64,000 nt of DNA from Corynebacterium suranareeae (GCF_002355155.1 NZ_AP017369.1:806001-870000); one strand, 5' to 3'; counted from the stretch's first letter, positions 25,267 to 34,943 are shown. The notes: generated by a model from the sequence alone, not told the origin. Program-made: numbers and translations.

Positions 25267-28200
25267 ATGGAATGGAATGGTGGGGGCAGCTTCAATGGGA
25301 AGCCATTGTCGTGGTCGAAATTGGAAAGAATTCTCTCGGGTCAAAAGGTGGAACCGCTTCGTCCGGTGTTGCATGAGCCGGATCTGGGCGTTCAAGCAGG
25401 CGCGGAAGGTGCGGGCTCAGGTGTTTTGTTTGCCGAGCTTCATGTAGCCAGTAGTTATAGCTTTTTGCACGGCGCTTCGGATCCGCGTGATGTGGTTTCA
25501 CGCGCAAAAAAGCTAGGTCATGTTGCGCTATCTCTCATGGATAGAGATGGTTTTTATGGTGCAGTCAGATTTGCTGAGGCTGCCGCAGAAATAGGCATGC
25601 ATACTGTTTATGGTGCGGAGCTGAGCCTGCAAGAAGGTGTATTAACCGTGCTGTGTAAAAACCCCGAAGGTTATAAAAAACTCAGCCATTTAATTAGTGA
25701 TGCGAAAATGGTAACAGGGGAAAAGGGGGAGGTGCGTTATCCTGCGCTGCCCATGGTTGCTGCACATGCTGCTGGGGATTGGGTGGTGCTTGCAGGTTTT
25801 GCATGGATGGATCAAATCGATTATTTGATCGAATGCTTTAAACGGGAAAATATCGTGCTGGAATTTGGCTCCACCATGATGCCGGAAGATGCAGATCGCA
25901 ATGAATATCTCAGAAGAATACAAGCAAAATACCAACTTCGAGGAATCTTGAGTACCAACCCAGCATCAGCTGCTCGGGATGGTGCACGTCTTGCCGGAGC
26001 CAAGCATGCGTTAGCGCGGAAAATGTCTTTAGCGGACGCTGAAAGTGAATTGCATCCCATGGGAGCATCCTGGCTGCGCAGCGGTGAGACGTTATTAAAA
26101 GCACACCCGGAATACGCTGATTTGATAGAGACAACTGTTGATTTAGCTGCAGAATGTGCTTTTACTTTAGATCTTGTTGCACCCAATTTGCCTAAGTGGG
26201 ATACCCCAGAAGGGCACACTGAGATGTCCTGGCTTGCCCATTTGGTAGCCACGCGAACAAACCAGAGATACACCGGGCGCTCGGACACGATCAAAGCAAA
26301 GGCCTCCCAACAAATTGACTATGAATTAGGAGTTATTGAGCAACTGGGTTTCCCAGGCTATTTCCTCATTGTTTTCGATCTGGTGGAATTTTGTCGCCGA
26401 TCTAATATTTTGTGCCAGGGCAGAGGATCGGCCGCGAACTCAGCAGTGTGTTTCGTGTTGGGTATAACTAACGCCGAGCCCATTTCAGCTGGATTGCTGT
26501 TTGAAAGGTTCCTATCGCCAGATAGAGATGGCCCGCCAGATATTGACATTGATATTGAATCCGGGCGGAGAGAGGAAGTAATCCAATACGTCTATCAAAA
26601 ATATGGCAGGGATAATGCTGCTCAAGTAGCCAATGTTATTACCTACCGGACTAAAGGGGCTATGCGTGATGCTGCTCGTGCATTGGGCTACCCGCAAGGT
26701 GCTGCCGATGCCTGGGTAAAAGGAACTTCTGAACCCCCTGATGACGTGCTGGAATTGGCCGCACAATTCAAAGGACAACCCCGACACTTGGGCATTCACT
26801 CAGGTGGCATGGTGATTTGTGATCGTCCCATCGCTGATGTCGTGCCAATGGAATGGGCGAGAATGGATAATCGCTCAGTGGTGCAATGGGATAAAGATGA
26901 TTGCGCTACAGCGGGGCTCGTTAAATTTGATCTTCTAGGTTTGGGCATGTTGGAAGCCATTCACCACATGATGGATTTGGTGGAACAACACAGCCATAAA
27001 AAGGTGAATTTATGGGAATTGGACCTGGCGGAACCAGAAGTCTATGACATGCTTTGCAAAGCGGATGCCGTGGGCGTGTTTCAGGTGGAATCACGCGCGC
27101 AGCTTTCCACACTGCCGAGATTAAAACCGCGGACCTTTTTTGATCTGGTGGTAGAAGTAGCTTTGATTCGTCCGGGGCCTATTCAAGGTGGATCAGTGCA
27201 CCCGTATTTGCGGCGACGCTCGGGTGAGGAAAAAGTAACGTATGACCATCCGGTGTTGGAGAAATCTTTAGGCAAAACTTTAGGCATTCCGTTGTTTCAG
27301 GAACAGCTCATGCAGATCGCTGTTGATGCCGCAGGTTTCAGCGGTGGGGAAGCGGATTCTTTACGCAGAGCCATGGGGTCCAAGCGCTCACCAGAACGCA
27401 TGGCAGCATTGCGGTCAAGGTTTTTCCAAGGCTTAAAAGATACCAATGGGATTGTTGGTGACACTGCAGAAAAACTGTGGAACAAAATTGTTGCCTTTGC
27501 TGCCTATGGGTTCCCTGAATCGCATTCTCAGTCTTTTGCCTCCTTGGTGTATTTTTCCGCGTGGTTTAAATATCATTACCCAGCAGAATTTTGCGTGGGG
27601 TTGTTAAGAGCGCAACCGATGGGGTTCTACTCTCCGCAATCTCTCATCAGTGATGCCAGAAGACATGGGGTAAAAATCCTGCCGATTACCGTGAATGATT
27701 CCGGTGTGGAAGCTGACGCCCCACACGGCGCTATTCGGTTGGGGCTTAATCTTGTCAAAGGTCTAGGCAAAGATGCAGCTCAACGAATAGAAGATAACGC
27801 TCCCTTTGAATCGATTCCAGATTTATCCCGTAGGGCAGATCTGAATGTGACGCAGGTTGAGGCCTTGGCCCGAGCTGGGGCGTTGGATTGTTTGGGGGTC
27901 GGGCGTCGAGAAGCATTATGGCAGGCCGGGGTAGCGGCGACGGAGAAGCGTGGCATGCTACCTGGGCTATCGGCGATCGAATCACCGGCGTTGCCGGGGA
28001 TGAGTGCGTTTGAGCTGATGGCGACCAATATTTCCGCCACGGGTGTGACCGCGGATTATCAGCCGATGGCGTTGATCCGGCAACGGATGGATGCGTTAGG
28101 AATTGTCACTGCGGAGCAGTTGCGTGAGGTAGAAGACGGCACCAGGCTGCGGGTCGCGGGGATTGTCACGCACCGTCAGCGTCCGCAAACTGCTTCAGGA

Positions 28201-28419
28201 CTGACGTTTTTAGGGATGGAAGATGAGACCGGATTGATGAATGTGATGGTGTCGGTGGGTTTGTGGGAGCGGCAGCGAGTCCTCGCCAGAAATGCTAAAG
28301 CGTTGATTATTAGAGGGATTGTGCAAAACGCCCAAGGGGTAGTCACGATTGTTGCTGACCGCCTAGAACCTTTGGATATGGGGGAGTTTCTCAGCCGAGG
28401 TTCCCGTGATTTTCGATAG
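25267..28419 (+). CDS. dnaE2: Error-prone DNA polymerase III alpha subunit DnaE2
   Basis: A 1050-residue C-family polymerase of the DnaE2 class, the catalytic part of the ImuA'-ImuB-DnaE2 mutasome. The N-terminal PHP domain begins near residue 55 (ELHVASSYSFLHGASDP). The polymerase active-site carboxylates are in PDIDIDIE near residues 423-430, with the third in KFDLLGLG near 551. The C-terminal OB-fold region follows helix-hairpin-helix segments. It lacks the extra C-terminal length of replicative DnaE1. The ATG at 25267 lies just after an SOS box. The first 50 residues are low in similarity, so the start may be later. Confidence 0.93.
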   Translation: MEWNGGGSFNGKPLSWSKLERILSGQKVEPLRPVLHEPDLGVQAGAEGAGSGVLFAELHVASSYSFLHGASDPRDVVSRAKKLGHVALSLMDRDGFYGAVRFAEAAAEIGMHTVYGAELSLQEGVLTVLCKNPEGYKKLSHLISDAKMVTGEKGEVRYPALPMVAAHAAGDWVVLAGFAWMDQIDYLIECFKRENIVLEFGSTMMPEDADRNEYLRRIQAKYQLRGILSTNPASAARDGARLAGAKHALARKMSLADAESELHPMGASWLRSGETLLKAHPEYADLIETTVDLAAECAFTLDLVAPNLPKWDTPEGHTEMSWLAHLVATRTNQRYTGRSDTIKAKASQQIDYELGVIEQLGFPGYFLIVFDLVEFCRRSNILCQGRGSAANSAVCFVLGITNAEPISAGLLFERFLSPDRDGPPDIDIDIESGRREEVIQYVYQKYGRDNAAQVANVITYRTKGAMRDAARALGYPQGAADAWVKGTSEPPDDVLELAAQFKGQPRHLGIHSGGMVICDRPIADVVPMEWARMDNRSVVQWDKDDCATAGLVKFDLLGLGMLEAIHHMMDLVEQHSHKKVNLWELDLAEPEVYDMLCKADAVGVFQVESRAQLSTLPRLKPRTFFDLVVEVALIRPGPIQGGSVHPYLRRRSGEEKVTYDHPVLEKSLGKTLGIPLFQEQLMQIAVDAAGFSGGEADSLRRAMGSKRSPERMAALRSRFFQGLKDTNGIVGDTAEKLWNKIVAFAAYGFPESHSQSFASLVYFSAWFKYHYPAEFCVGLLRAQPMGFYSPQSLISDARRHGVKILPITVNDSGVEADAPHGAIRLGLNLVKGLGKDAAQRIEDNAPFESIPDLSRRADLNVTQVEALARAGALDCLGVGRREALWQAGVAATEKRGMLPGLSAIESPALPGMSAFELMATNISATGVTADYQPMALIRQRMDALGIVTAEQLREVEDGTRLRVAGIVTHRQRPQTASGLTFLGMEDETGLMNVMVSVGLWERQRVLARNAKALIIRGIVQNAQGVVTIVADRLEPLDMGEFLSRGSRDFR

Positions 28420-28437
28420 TTTGGCAAAGTGGAGCCC

Positions 28438-28929
28438 ATGACATATAAGCACGGCCTAACCCCAGAACCACATGAGGGCATGAATCCTGTCTCGCCAAAA
28501 CTGACCATGTCCAGGTATCTCACCCGAATTCCCTGGCTGCTGGTGTTCGCGATTGTGTTTGGTGTGCTCGGATTTTTTGTGTTTTCGTGGTTGTATATCG
28601 GAACGGCCGTGTTTGTCGCTATTTTAATTTGGCAATTGTGGCTTATTCCGCAACAAGTTAAACGTCTCGGGTGGCTAGAAACCACCGATGAGCTGCTGAT
28701 AACCAAGGGAAAGCTGTGGCATACGTTCACCGTGGTGCCTTATGGGCGCATCCAATTTGTTGATGTCACCGCAGGCCCGCTTGATCGTTATTTCGGCATG
28801 AAAAAGGTGCATCTGCATACCGCCTCTGCCACCTCGGATTCCACGATTGCAGGTCTACCTGCTGCTGAAGCTGATGCCTTGCGCGGGCGACTGGCGGAAA
28901 AGGCGCGTGAGAGGATGAGCGGGCTGTGA
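28438..28929 (+). CDS. PH-domain (bPH2/DUF304) membrane protein, short partner
   Basis: About 163 residues. Two adjacent hydrophobic helices (residues about 30-65) are followed by one bacterial PH domain (DUF304 type), with the segments TTDELLITKGKLWHTFTVVPYGRIQFVDV. The ATG at 28438 has GGAG too close to it; GTG 28429 and ATG 28480 are alternatives. It is coupled to the next gene by a GTGA overlap at 28926. This YdbS/YdbT-like pair has an unknown envelope role. Confidence 0.82.
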   Translation: MTYKHGLTPEPHEGMNPVSPKLTMSRYLTRIPWLLVFAIVFGVLGFFVFSWLYIGTAVFVAILIWQLWLIPQQVKRLGWLETTDELLITKGKLWHTFTVVPYGRIQFVDVTAGPLDRYFGMKKVHLHTASATSDSTIAGLPAAEADALRGRLAEKARERMSGL

Positions 28930-30332
28930 AAACTTCAGAAGAATTCCGCCGAGTCCACCGCGCCACACCATTTTTACGCATTTGGACATTACTGGTTGCC
29001 ATGATCGCAGCTTTTGCGTTTAATTCCGGCGCCTCAGTGTTCACATTTATCTGGGGTGCAGCCACAGGCGAATACGGATACGCGCTAATCCCGATCCTGC
29101 TTACCCTCGTCGGCACGGTGGTAGTTGTGGCTTTGATCTGGGGAATCACCGGAATTTGGTGGAAAGCAGTCGGTTTTCGCATCACCGATGAAGAAGTGCA
29201 ATTAAAACGCGGTGTGATCAGCAAAGACCTTCGTACCGCACGTTTTGATCGCATTCAAGCCGTTGACCTGGTGGAATCATTCATCGCGCGAGTCTTCCGC
29301 CTTGCCGAAGTGCGCGTGGAAACCGCCGGTGGCAGCAACTCCGCCATCAACATTGGGTTTTTAAGAAAAAGCGAGGCCGAGGCCTTAAAAAAGGAGCTTA
29401 TCGACGCCTCCCACCACTCACCACGAGACGCCTCCAGGGAGGCTGAAGAAGATGCGGGGGTTTCTGACGAGGTGCTTGGGGTTTCTGGCGAGGTACTTGT
29501 TCCAACCATTCCTATTAAGCGAACCCTTGCCAGCACAGCGCTGACATTGACCAGCATCATCACCATCATCGGCGTGATCTTATTATTCTTCATTCCTTTT
29601 GGAGTAAGTGTTGCCGTGCCATTTTTAGCCGGTATGGTTCCAGCTTTGTGGCGCCTTATTGATCGATCGTGGCAGTTTAACGCCCACCTTCGTGGCGATA
29701 TTTTAGACGTCAGTTATGGGCTGGCTAATCGTCGAAAGCAATCAATTCCTTTGGAACGAATCCATGCAGTACACCTCGAACAACCCTTGCTGTGGCGTTT
29801 TGTTGGCTGGTGGACGGTAACTGTCACAGTTGTTGGCTACGGTGCCACCACTGGAGGCGGAACTTCAAAAATATTGCCGGTAGGGTCCAAAGAACTAGCG
29901 CTTAAAGTTCTAGAAGCAGTAGGTCCACTAGATAGCACGGACATTGCAGAATCTGCAGATCCGGCGCATATAAGCAGACCTCAATACACACCACCAGCTT
30001 CTGCGCGGATGTTGACACCAATCGATCTCACCCGGCAGGGAGTGACACTTATCGGTGAACAACCACATGCAGTGATTGTTCATGAAGGCCGGTTCATCCC
30101 ACGCATGTCAGTTATTGAAACCTCACACATCCAAGAACTCACCTTAAGTCACGGGCCACTCCAACGACTGATGGGACTATCAACCGTGGTATTCAACTTG
30201 GTGCAAGGGCCGGTATCCATGTCCGCATCTGACCTTCGAGCCGAGGATGGCAAAGAGCTCTTAGATATTTTGCGCCGTCGACAATTACCAGCATTAGAAT
30301 CCACCCCGCTGGGACAAATCAGCCTCGACTAA
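28926..30332 (+). CDS. PH-domain (bPH2/DUF304) membrane protein, YdbT-like
   Basis: A 468-residue membrane protein with a GTG start overlapping the stop of its partner. It has paired helices near residues 15-75 and again near 200-245. Three DUF304 PH domains follow helices or each other: about 80-160 (FRITDEEVQLKRGVISKDLRTARFDRIQAVDL), about 260-340 (LDVSYGLANRRKQSIPLERIHAVHLEQ) and about 375-455. Homologues are widespread; in Bacillus they affect sensitivity to antimicrobial compounds. The operon continues 9 bp later with mntR. Confidence 0.85.
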   Translation: MKTSEEFRRVHRATPFLRIWTLLVAMIAAFAFNSGASVFTFIWGAATGEYGYALIPILLTLVGTVVVVALIWGITGIWWKAVGFRITDEEVQLKRGVISKDLRTARFDRIQAVDLVESFIARVFRLAEVRVETAGGSNSAINIGFLRKSEAEALKKELIDASHHSPRDASREAEEDAGVSDEVLGVSGEVLVPTIPIKRTLASTALTLTSIITIIGVILLFFIPFGVSVAVPFLAGMVPALWRLIDRSWQFNAHLRGDILDVSYGLANRRKQSIPLERIHAVHLEQPLLWRFVGWWTVTVTVVGYGATTGGGTSKILPVGSKELALKVLEAVGPLDSTDIAESADPAHISRPQYTPPASARMLTPIDLTRQGVTLIGEQPHAVIVHEGRFIPRMSVIETSHIQELTLSHGPLQRLMGLSTVVFNLVQGPVSMSASDLRAEDGKELLDILRRRQLPALESTPLGQISLD

Positions 30333-30341
30333 GGTGTAGGC

Positions 30342-31013
30342 ATGCACATCTCAGATCTTCCCGATAGGTCCCAGGACTACCTGAAGACAATCTGGGACAT
30401 CACCGAACTTCTTGATGATAAACCAGCAGCACTCGGCGACATCGCCGAAAAGATGAACCAGAAAACTCCCACTGCCTCTGAAGCAATCAAAAAACTAGCG
30501 GCACGCGGACTGGTTAACCACGAAAAATATGCTGGCGTCACGCTTACAGAAAAAGGCAAAACCCTGGCCATCGATATGGTGCGACGCCACCGCTTGCTGG
30601 AAACGTTCCTCCACGATGTTTTGGGCTACACCTGGGATGAAGTGCACGCCGATGCGGATCTTTTAGAACATGCAGCTTCAGACAAACTCATCGAACGCAT
30701 CGATGCGCACCTAGGCAGACCCCGCAAAGACCCGCACGGTGACCCGATTCCAAACGCCGAAGGTGTGATCGAAGAAGTCCCTCGAACCACACTCGCAGCA
30801 ATTAAAGCAGGAGAGACGGTGACAATCTCCCGAGTGCAAGACATCGATCCTGAACTGTTGCGATACTTAGCCCAATACAATGTCGCGCCGGGATCTCGCA
30901 TTACTGTGAATTCTGGCCCTCTAGCTGGCATGGTGCACATCGTTGTGGAAGAGACCAACACCAGCTTCCCACTTGCAGAAACACAATTGCCATTAATTAC
31001 AGTGCAGGACTAA
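30342..31013 (+). CDS. mntR: DtxR-family manganese-dependent regulator MntR
   Basis: A 223-residue iron/manganese-dependent repressor. The N-terminal winged helix (TPTASEAIKKLAARGLV at about residues 45-61) is followed by the metal-binding dimerisation domain with the His/Glu-rich segments RRHRLLETFLHDVL and LLEHAASD, and a C-terminal SH3-like FeoA domain. I equate it with the C. glutamicum MntR (earlier SirR), not the global iron regulator DtxR, which is encoded elsewhere. The assignment to Mn rests on recalled literature. The 3' end overlaps the convergent membrane protein gene by 17 bp. Confidence 0.85.
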   Translation: MHISDLPDRSQDYLKTIWDITELLDDKPAALGDIAEKMNQKTPTASEAIKKLAARGLVNHEKYAGVTLTEKGKTLAIDMVRRHRLLETFLHDVLGYTWDEVHADADLLEHAASDKLIERIDAHLGRPRKDPHGDPIPNAEGVIEEVPRTTLAAIKAGETVTISRVQDIDPELLRYLAQYNVAPGSRITVNSGPLAGMVHIVVEETNTSFPLAETQLPLITVQD

Positions 31014-31791
31014 GCAGATCCATCATGATGGTGCTCATATTTCCCGAAGACACCAACCCAATTTGAATAATCACCGCCACTGAGAAAGCGAACAACAAAA
31101 ATTTATCTGCAGGACCATTGGCGCGAATACTTAAAAACTTAGGCAATTTAAGGTTCCACCAGCGTTTCCCCTTCAGCGGTATCACTGGGGCAAACGCTGG
31201 AATACCTGCCTTAGTGGCCATATCGCCAGCCAAATGCGTAAGACACCCAACGGTAATGGCAGATCCTAAGACAATGCCGAATGAACTTTCGGGAGCATAA
31301 TTCCAAACTCCCACAGCCAACGCAGCAGAAGCTCCAGTAACCAAAAGCCAATCAGCTTTCTTAGACCACTCCGGCATAAGACCACGGATAGCAAGACCAA
31401 GGAAGAAAAACAGCAACCCAATCACGGCAGGTTTTCCGTATGCACCAATTAATGCCGCCGCACCAGCACCTGTAGCAACCGCACTCCACACAGTATGAGT
31501 CAACGTGCGGTGCCCATTATTGCAGTGCTTATCTTTACGACCCCGAGTGACGTTGACAAACATCTGACACGTGTTTTCTGTAAAACGAGAAATCACCTGC
31601 GTAATAGGGCCGAAGGAACGAGAAACCGTAGCCGAAGGGGAATCCAAATCTGGAAGCAACGCGGCACCCGCAGCTAGCCCCGCATAAAGGAAGGCCTCCG
31701 TGGCGGTGTTAACCCCACCCCACTCCTCGGGGAGAATTTGAGCAACAGCGAGCCCAACGGCTGCGCCGCTCATAGCGTGGGTTGGCCCCAT
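30997..31791 (-). CDS. YdjM-like membrane-bound metal-dependent hydrolase family protein
   Basis: A 264-residue member of the YdjM (LexA-binding, predicted inner-membrane hydrolase) family. The N-terminus GPTHAMSGAAVG and the internal GHRTLTHTVWS and HLAGDMATKAG supply the conserved His/Asp residues. About five to six hydrophobic helices lie between them. I start it at the ATG at 31791, where the family's conserved N-terminus begins; the frame is open to a TTG at 31824. Function is not established. Divergent from the sirtuin gene. Confidence 0.8.
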   Translation of the reverse strand: MGPTHAMSGAAVGLAVAQILPEEWGGVNTATEAFLYAGLAAGAALLPDLDSPSATVSRSFGPITQVISRFTENTCQMFVNVTRGRKDKHCNNGHRTLTHTVWSAVATGAGAAALIGAYGKPAVIGLLFFFLGLAIRGLMPEWSKKADWLLVTGASAALAVGVWNYAPESSFGIVLGSAITVGCLTHLAGDMATKAGIPAFAPVIPLKGKRWWNLKLPKFLSIRANGPADKFLLFAFSVAVIIQIGLVSSGNMSTIMMDLLSPAL

Positions 31792-31949
31792 AACCACTTG
31801 TGCATCAACTACTTTCACAAACAAGAAAACAAAATAAGAGTGGCCTTAAGAATAAACTAAAGGGTGGACATTTATTCGAACGGGTGCTTGATTTACACAA
31901 CTTGAGCGAAATCCTGCCATTTCACCTCAAATCGGGCTAGTTTTGAACT

Positions 31950-32726
31950 ATGAGCGAACGTCAGCTGGAAAAGTCCATTGAGCATGCAGTCGAATTAGCC
32001 CGCGAAGCCCGGAACATAGAAGTATTTACCGGCGCTGGAATGAGCGCCGATTCTGGATTAGAAACGTATCGCGATGACAAAACCGGGGTGTGGAGCAAAG
32101 TTGATCCGCAAGCCATGGCCAGCATTGATGCCTGGTTGAAAGATCCAGAGCCCATGTGGGCTTGGTACAGGTGGCGCGCCGGGGTAGCGACACGGGCGGA
32201 ACCCAATGCAGGGCACCGCGCTATTGCCTATTGGGAGGGAAGTGACACCGTTGATCATGTTCACGTGACCACTCAAAATATTGACAATTTACATGAGCGT
32301 GCCGGCTCTAGTGATGTCACGCATCTTCATGGCAGCCTTTTTGAATACCGGTGCACCGACTGTGCAACACCGTGGGAAGATGACAAAAACTATCCAGTAG
32401 AGCCAATCGAGCGTCTTGCCCCGCCACAATGCAAGGAGTGCGGTGGGCTGATCCGGCCAGGAGTAGTGTGGTTCGGTGAAAACTTACCGATGGACGAGTG
32501 GGATATCGCAGAACAACGCATCGCGGAAGCTGACCTGATGATCATCGTGGGCACCTCCGGCATCGTGCATCCAGCAGCAGCACTCCCACAACTTGCCCAA
32601 CAACGTGGCGTGCCCATCGTAGAAATCTCGCCACAACGCACAGAACTAAGCCGAATCGCTGATTTCACCTGGATGTCCACAGCAGCCCGAGCGTTGCCAG
32701 CACTGATGCGAGGCCTGAGTGCATAA
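31950..32726 (+). CDS. NAD-dependent protein deacylase (sirtuin), class III-like
   Basis: A 258-residue sirtuin. NAD binding: GAGMSADSG at residues 28-36 and TQNID at 108-112. The general base is His127 in HLHG. A structural Zn is held by C135, C138, C161 and C164. Residues Tyr73 and Arg76 form the Y-x-x-R pair that in CobB/SIRT5-type enzymes binds succinyl or malonyl groups, so desuccinylase or demalonylase activity is plausible in addition to deacetylation. The deaminase ATG follows directly after its stop (TAAATG). Confidence 0.93.
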   Translation: MSERQLEKSIEHAVELAREARNIEVFTGAGMSADSGLETYRDDKTGVWSKVDPQAMASIDAWLKDPEPMWAWYRWRAGVATRAEPNAGHRAIAYWEGSDTVDHVHVTTQNIDNLHERAGSSDVTHLHGSLFEYRCTDCATPWEDDKNYPVEPIERLAPPQCKECGGLIRPGVVWFGENLPMDEWDIAEQRIAEADLMIIVGTSGIVHPAAALPQLAQQRGVPIVEISPQRTELSRIADFTWMSTAARALPALMRGLSA

Positions 32727-33212
32727 ATGACTGAAGATGATTTAGACCTGCTGCATCGTACAGTAGAACTTGCCACGCAAGCATTGAAGCAAGGAAACAG
32801 CCCTTATGGATCCTTGCTTGTCGATCCCCATGGTGCGGTTGTTTTTGAAGACCACAACCGAGACGCAGATGGGGATCTTACTAAACACCCTGAGTTTGCT
32901 ATTGCCAAATATGCGATTGAAAACTACAGCGAGGAAGAACGAGCGGCGTGCACCGTGTACACCTCAACGGAACACTGCGCAATGTGTGCGGGTGCTCATG
33001 CTTGGGCAGGCTTAGGCAAAATTTACTGCGCTACCACCGGAGATCAAGTATCGAACTGGTATGCCCAGTGGGGTGCCACAAATGGACCACTGAATCCTCT
33101 TTCTGCTGAAGAAATTAGCCCCAATATCACCGTGGAAGGTCCTGCCCCTAAATTCGAAGAAGTGCTATATGAGCTGCACAGATGGTTCTATTTAGGAGAG
33201 TCTGAAAGCTAA
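32727..33212 (+). CDS. Nucleoside/guanine-type deaminase (CDA superfamily)
   Basis: A 161-residue zinc deaminase. The metal and catalytic residues are His54 and Glu56 (HPEFA) and Cys84/Cys87 (EHCAMC). The layout resembles guanine deaminase/TadA-like proteins rather than a short cytidine deaminase. The substrate cannot be fixed from sequence; TadA itself is usually encoded elsewhere with a different context. Immediately downstream of the sirtuin, presumably co-transcribed. Confidence 0.85.
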   Translation: MTEDDLDLLHRTVELATQALKQGNSPYGSLLVDPHGAVVFEDHNRDADGDLTKHPEFAIAKYAIENYSEEERAACTVYTSTEHCAMCAGAHAWAGLGKIYCATTGDQVSNWYAQWGATNGPLNPLSAEEISPNITVEGPAPKFEEVLYELHRWFYLGESES

Positions 33213-33261
33213 TTCTTTGAAAGCTTAATCAGATCTTTAAAAACAGCTGAAAATATGGATA

Positions 33262-33280
33262 ATAGGTTAGGTTAACCTGA
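33262..33280 (+). promoter_or_regulatory. DtxR box upstream of the orphan siderophore-binding protein
   Basis: ATAGGTTAGGTTAACCTGA closely matches the DtxR operator of C. glutamicum (TTAGGTTAGsCTAACCTAA) and ends 25 bp before the ATG. This implies repression by iron-loaded DtxR. Confidence 0.85.
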
Positions 33281-33305
33281 CCAGTTCTAGGAATGGAGAT
33301 GCACA

Positions 33306-34319
33306 ATGCACTCTCGCTTGTCCAGATTTCTGCGCCCCAGCATCATCGGTGTTGCAGTCGTAGCCCTTCTAGCTGGATGCACCAGTACTGCTGATGAAGC
33401 TGATACAAATTCAACATCCGCCGAAAACGCAGCGTTCCCTGTCTCGATTGAACATGAATTTGGAACAACCACTATAGAAAGTGCACCTGAGAGAGTTGTC
33501 ACACTTGGTGTTACAGACGCAGATATTGTTCTTGCACTAGGAACCGTCCCAGTGGGGAACACGGGATACACTTTCTTTGAAAACGGACTAGGCCCCTGGA
33601 CTGATGATCTAGTTGGCGACCAAGAATTAACCCTCATTGATTCTGACTCCACCCCGGACCTTGAGCAGGTAGCGGCTCTAGAACCAGACCTAATCATTGG
33701 TGTGAGTGCAGGTTTTGACGACGTAGTCTATGAACAATTATCAGATATTGCGCCAGTGGTTGCTCGCCCTTCCGGAACAGCTGCCTATGCAGTGGATAGG
33801 GAAGAAGCCACAAATATTGTCGCCACAGCGATGGGACAAGCAGAAAAAGGTCGCGAGCTCAACGAAGAAACCAATGCCCTGATCGAAGCTGCACGTGAAG
33901 AAAATCCCTCATTTGCAGGCAAAACAGGAACCGTTATTTTGCCTTACCAAGGAAAATACGGTGCATACCTACCAGGTGATGCCAGGGGTCAATTCCTAGA
34001 ATCATTAGGCATCACCCTGCCAGAGGCAATTCTTTCACGAGACACAGGAGACAGCTTCTTCGTCGATGTACCAGCTGAAAGCGTTGCGGACGTAGAGGGC
34101 GACCTTTTGCTAGTTCTTTCCAATGATGAAAATCTCGATATAACAGCAGAAAACCCACTTTTTGAAACACTAAATGTTGTTCAAAATGATGCGGTCATCG
34201 TAGCCACGATTGAAGAACGCGGTGCGATTACCTACAACTCCGTGCTCTCTGTTCCCTTCGCACTAGATCATCTGGTCCCACGTTTTGCTGAGGCGCTGAG
34301 TCAAAAACAGTTGAACTAA
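33306..34319 (+). CDS. Iron-siderophore ABC transporter substrate-binding lipoprotein, orphan
   Basis: A 337-residue FepB/FhuD-type periplasmic-binding lipoprotein. Signal peptide with lipobox LLAGC, then two binding lobes: EHEFGTTTIESAPERVVTLG opens the N-lobe and LEPDLIIGVSAGF is typical of the family. Full length. There are no transporter genes beside it, so it must use permeases encoded elsewhere; the similar 57-58 kb operon protein opens with a closely related N-lobe. A DtxR box precedes it and a terminator follows. Confidence 0.93.
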   Translation: MHSRLSRFLRPSIIGVAVVALLAGCTSTADEADTNSTSAENAAFPVSIEHEFGTTTIESAPERVVTLGVTDADIVLALGTVPVGNTGYTFFENGLGPWTDDLVGDQELTLIDSDSTPDLEQVAALEPDLIIGVSAGFDDVVYEQLSDIAPVVARPSGTAAYAVDREEATNIVATAMGQAEKGRELNEETNALIEAAREENPSFAGKTGTVILPYQGKYGAYLPGDARGQFLESLGITLPEAILSRDTGDSFFVDVPAESVADVEGDLLLVLSNDENLDITAENPLFETLNVVQNDAVIVATIEERGAITYNSVLSVPFALDHLVPRFAEALSQKQLN

Positions 34320-34339
34320 ATCCGCAATCCGCGCGCAAA

Positions 34340-34376
34340 CAACAGCACTCCACCGACCATTTGTGGAGTGCTGTTG
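34340..34376 (+). terminator. Hairpin terminator after the orphan binding-protein gene
   Basis: Perfect 14-bp arms CAACAGCACTCCAC and GTGGAGTGCTGTTG with a 9-nt loop begin 20 bp after the stop. Only a weak T-stretch follows. Confidence 0.65.
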
Positions 34377-34433
34377 TTGCATATCCGACTTAAGGCGCTT
34401 GCAACAACTGTTATTTCAACTATCGGTAAAAAC

Positions 34434-34907
34434 CTACACCCCACCAATAAACCCAAGTTGGCGCCAGGCTTCATAGGTAGCAACTGCAGCAGAATTGGAA
34501 AGATTCATAGAGCGTCGGCCAGCAAGCATGGGGATCCGAAGCACGGTGGTGATACGGGGATGCTCCACGTGTTCTTGGGGGAGCCCGGTTGGTTCCGTGC
34601 CAAAAAGTAGAGCATCGCCATATTCGAAGCTGATGTCAGTAAACCGGGTCGTTGCGGAAGTAGTAAAGGCAAACACTCTTCCAGGTACTGCGTTCATTGC
34701 TTCATCGAAGGTGGGGTGCACTGTGACATCGGCTAAGTCATGATAATCAAGGCCTGCTCGGCGAAGGTGTTTTTCAGTTAGTTCAAACCCTAAAGGTTCA
34801 ACAAGGTGCAGGTGAGCGCCTGTTCCTGCGCACATTCGGATGGCGTTTCCAGTGTTGGGCGGGATGACAGGGTTGTCAAAGATAACATGAAGTGGGTGTT
34901 CCGGCAT
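34434..34907 (-). CDS. trmL: tRNA (cytidine/uridine-2'-O-)-methyltransferase TrmL
   Basis: A 157-residue SPOUT methyltransferase of the TrmL/YibK type, modifying the wobble nucleotide of certain tRNAs with SAM. The knot motifs are clear: NTGNAIRMC near residue 18, [10 protein letters not shown] near 100 and [18 protein letters not shown] near 123. I start it at the ATG at 34907. The open frame runs another 138 codons upstream, but that extension lies antisense to folD and is not TrmL-like. Divergent from folD by 36 bp. Confidence 0.92.
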   Translation of the reverse strand: MPEHPLHVIFDNPVIPPNTGNAIRMCAGTGAHLHLVEPLGFELTEKHLRRAGLDYHDLADVTVHPTFDEAMNAVPGRVFAFTTSATTRFTDISFEYGDALLFGTEPTGLPQEHVEHPRITTVLRIPMLAGRRSMNLSNSAAVATYEAWRQLGFIGGV

Positions 34908-34943
34908 GTGTTTGATTGTAAGGCCTTGGAAAAGGGTGGAATA

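Noticed and set aside
30342..31013. Identification as the global iron regulator DtxR
   Set aside because: The protein is DtxR-like but the context and my recollection of C. glutamicum point to MntR; the main dtxR gene is known to lie elsewhere.
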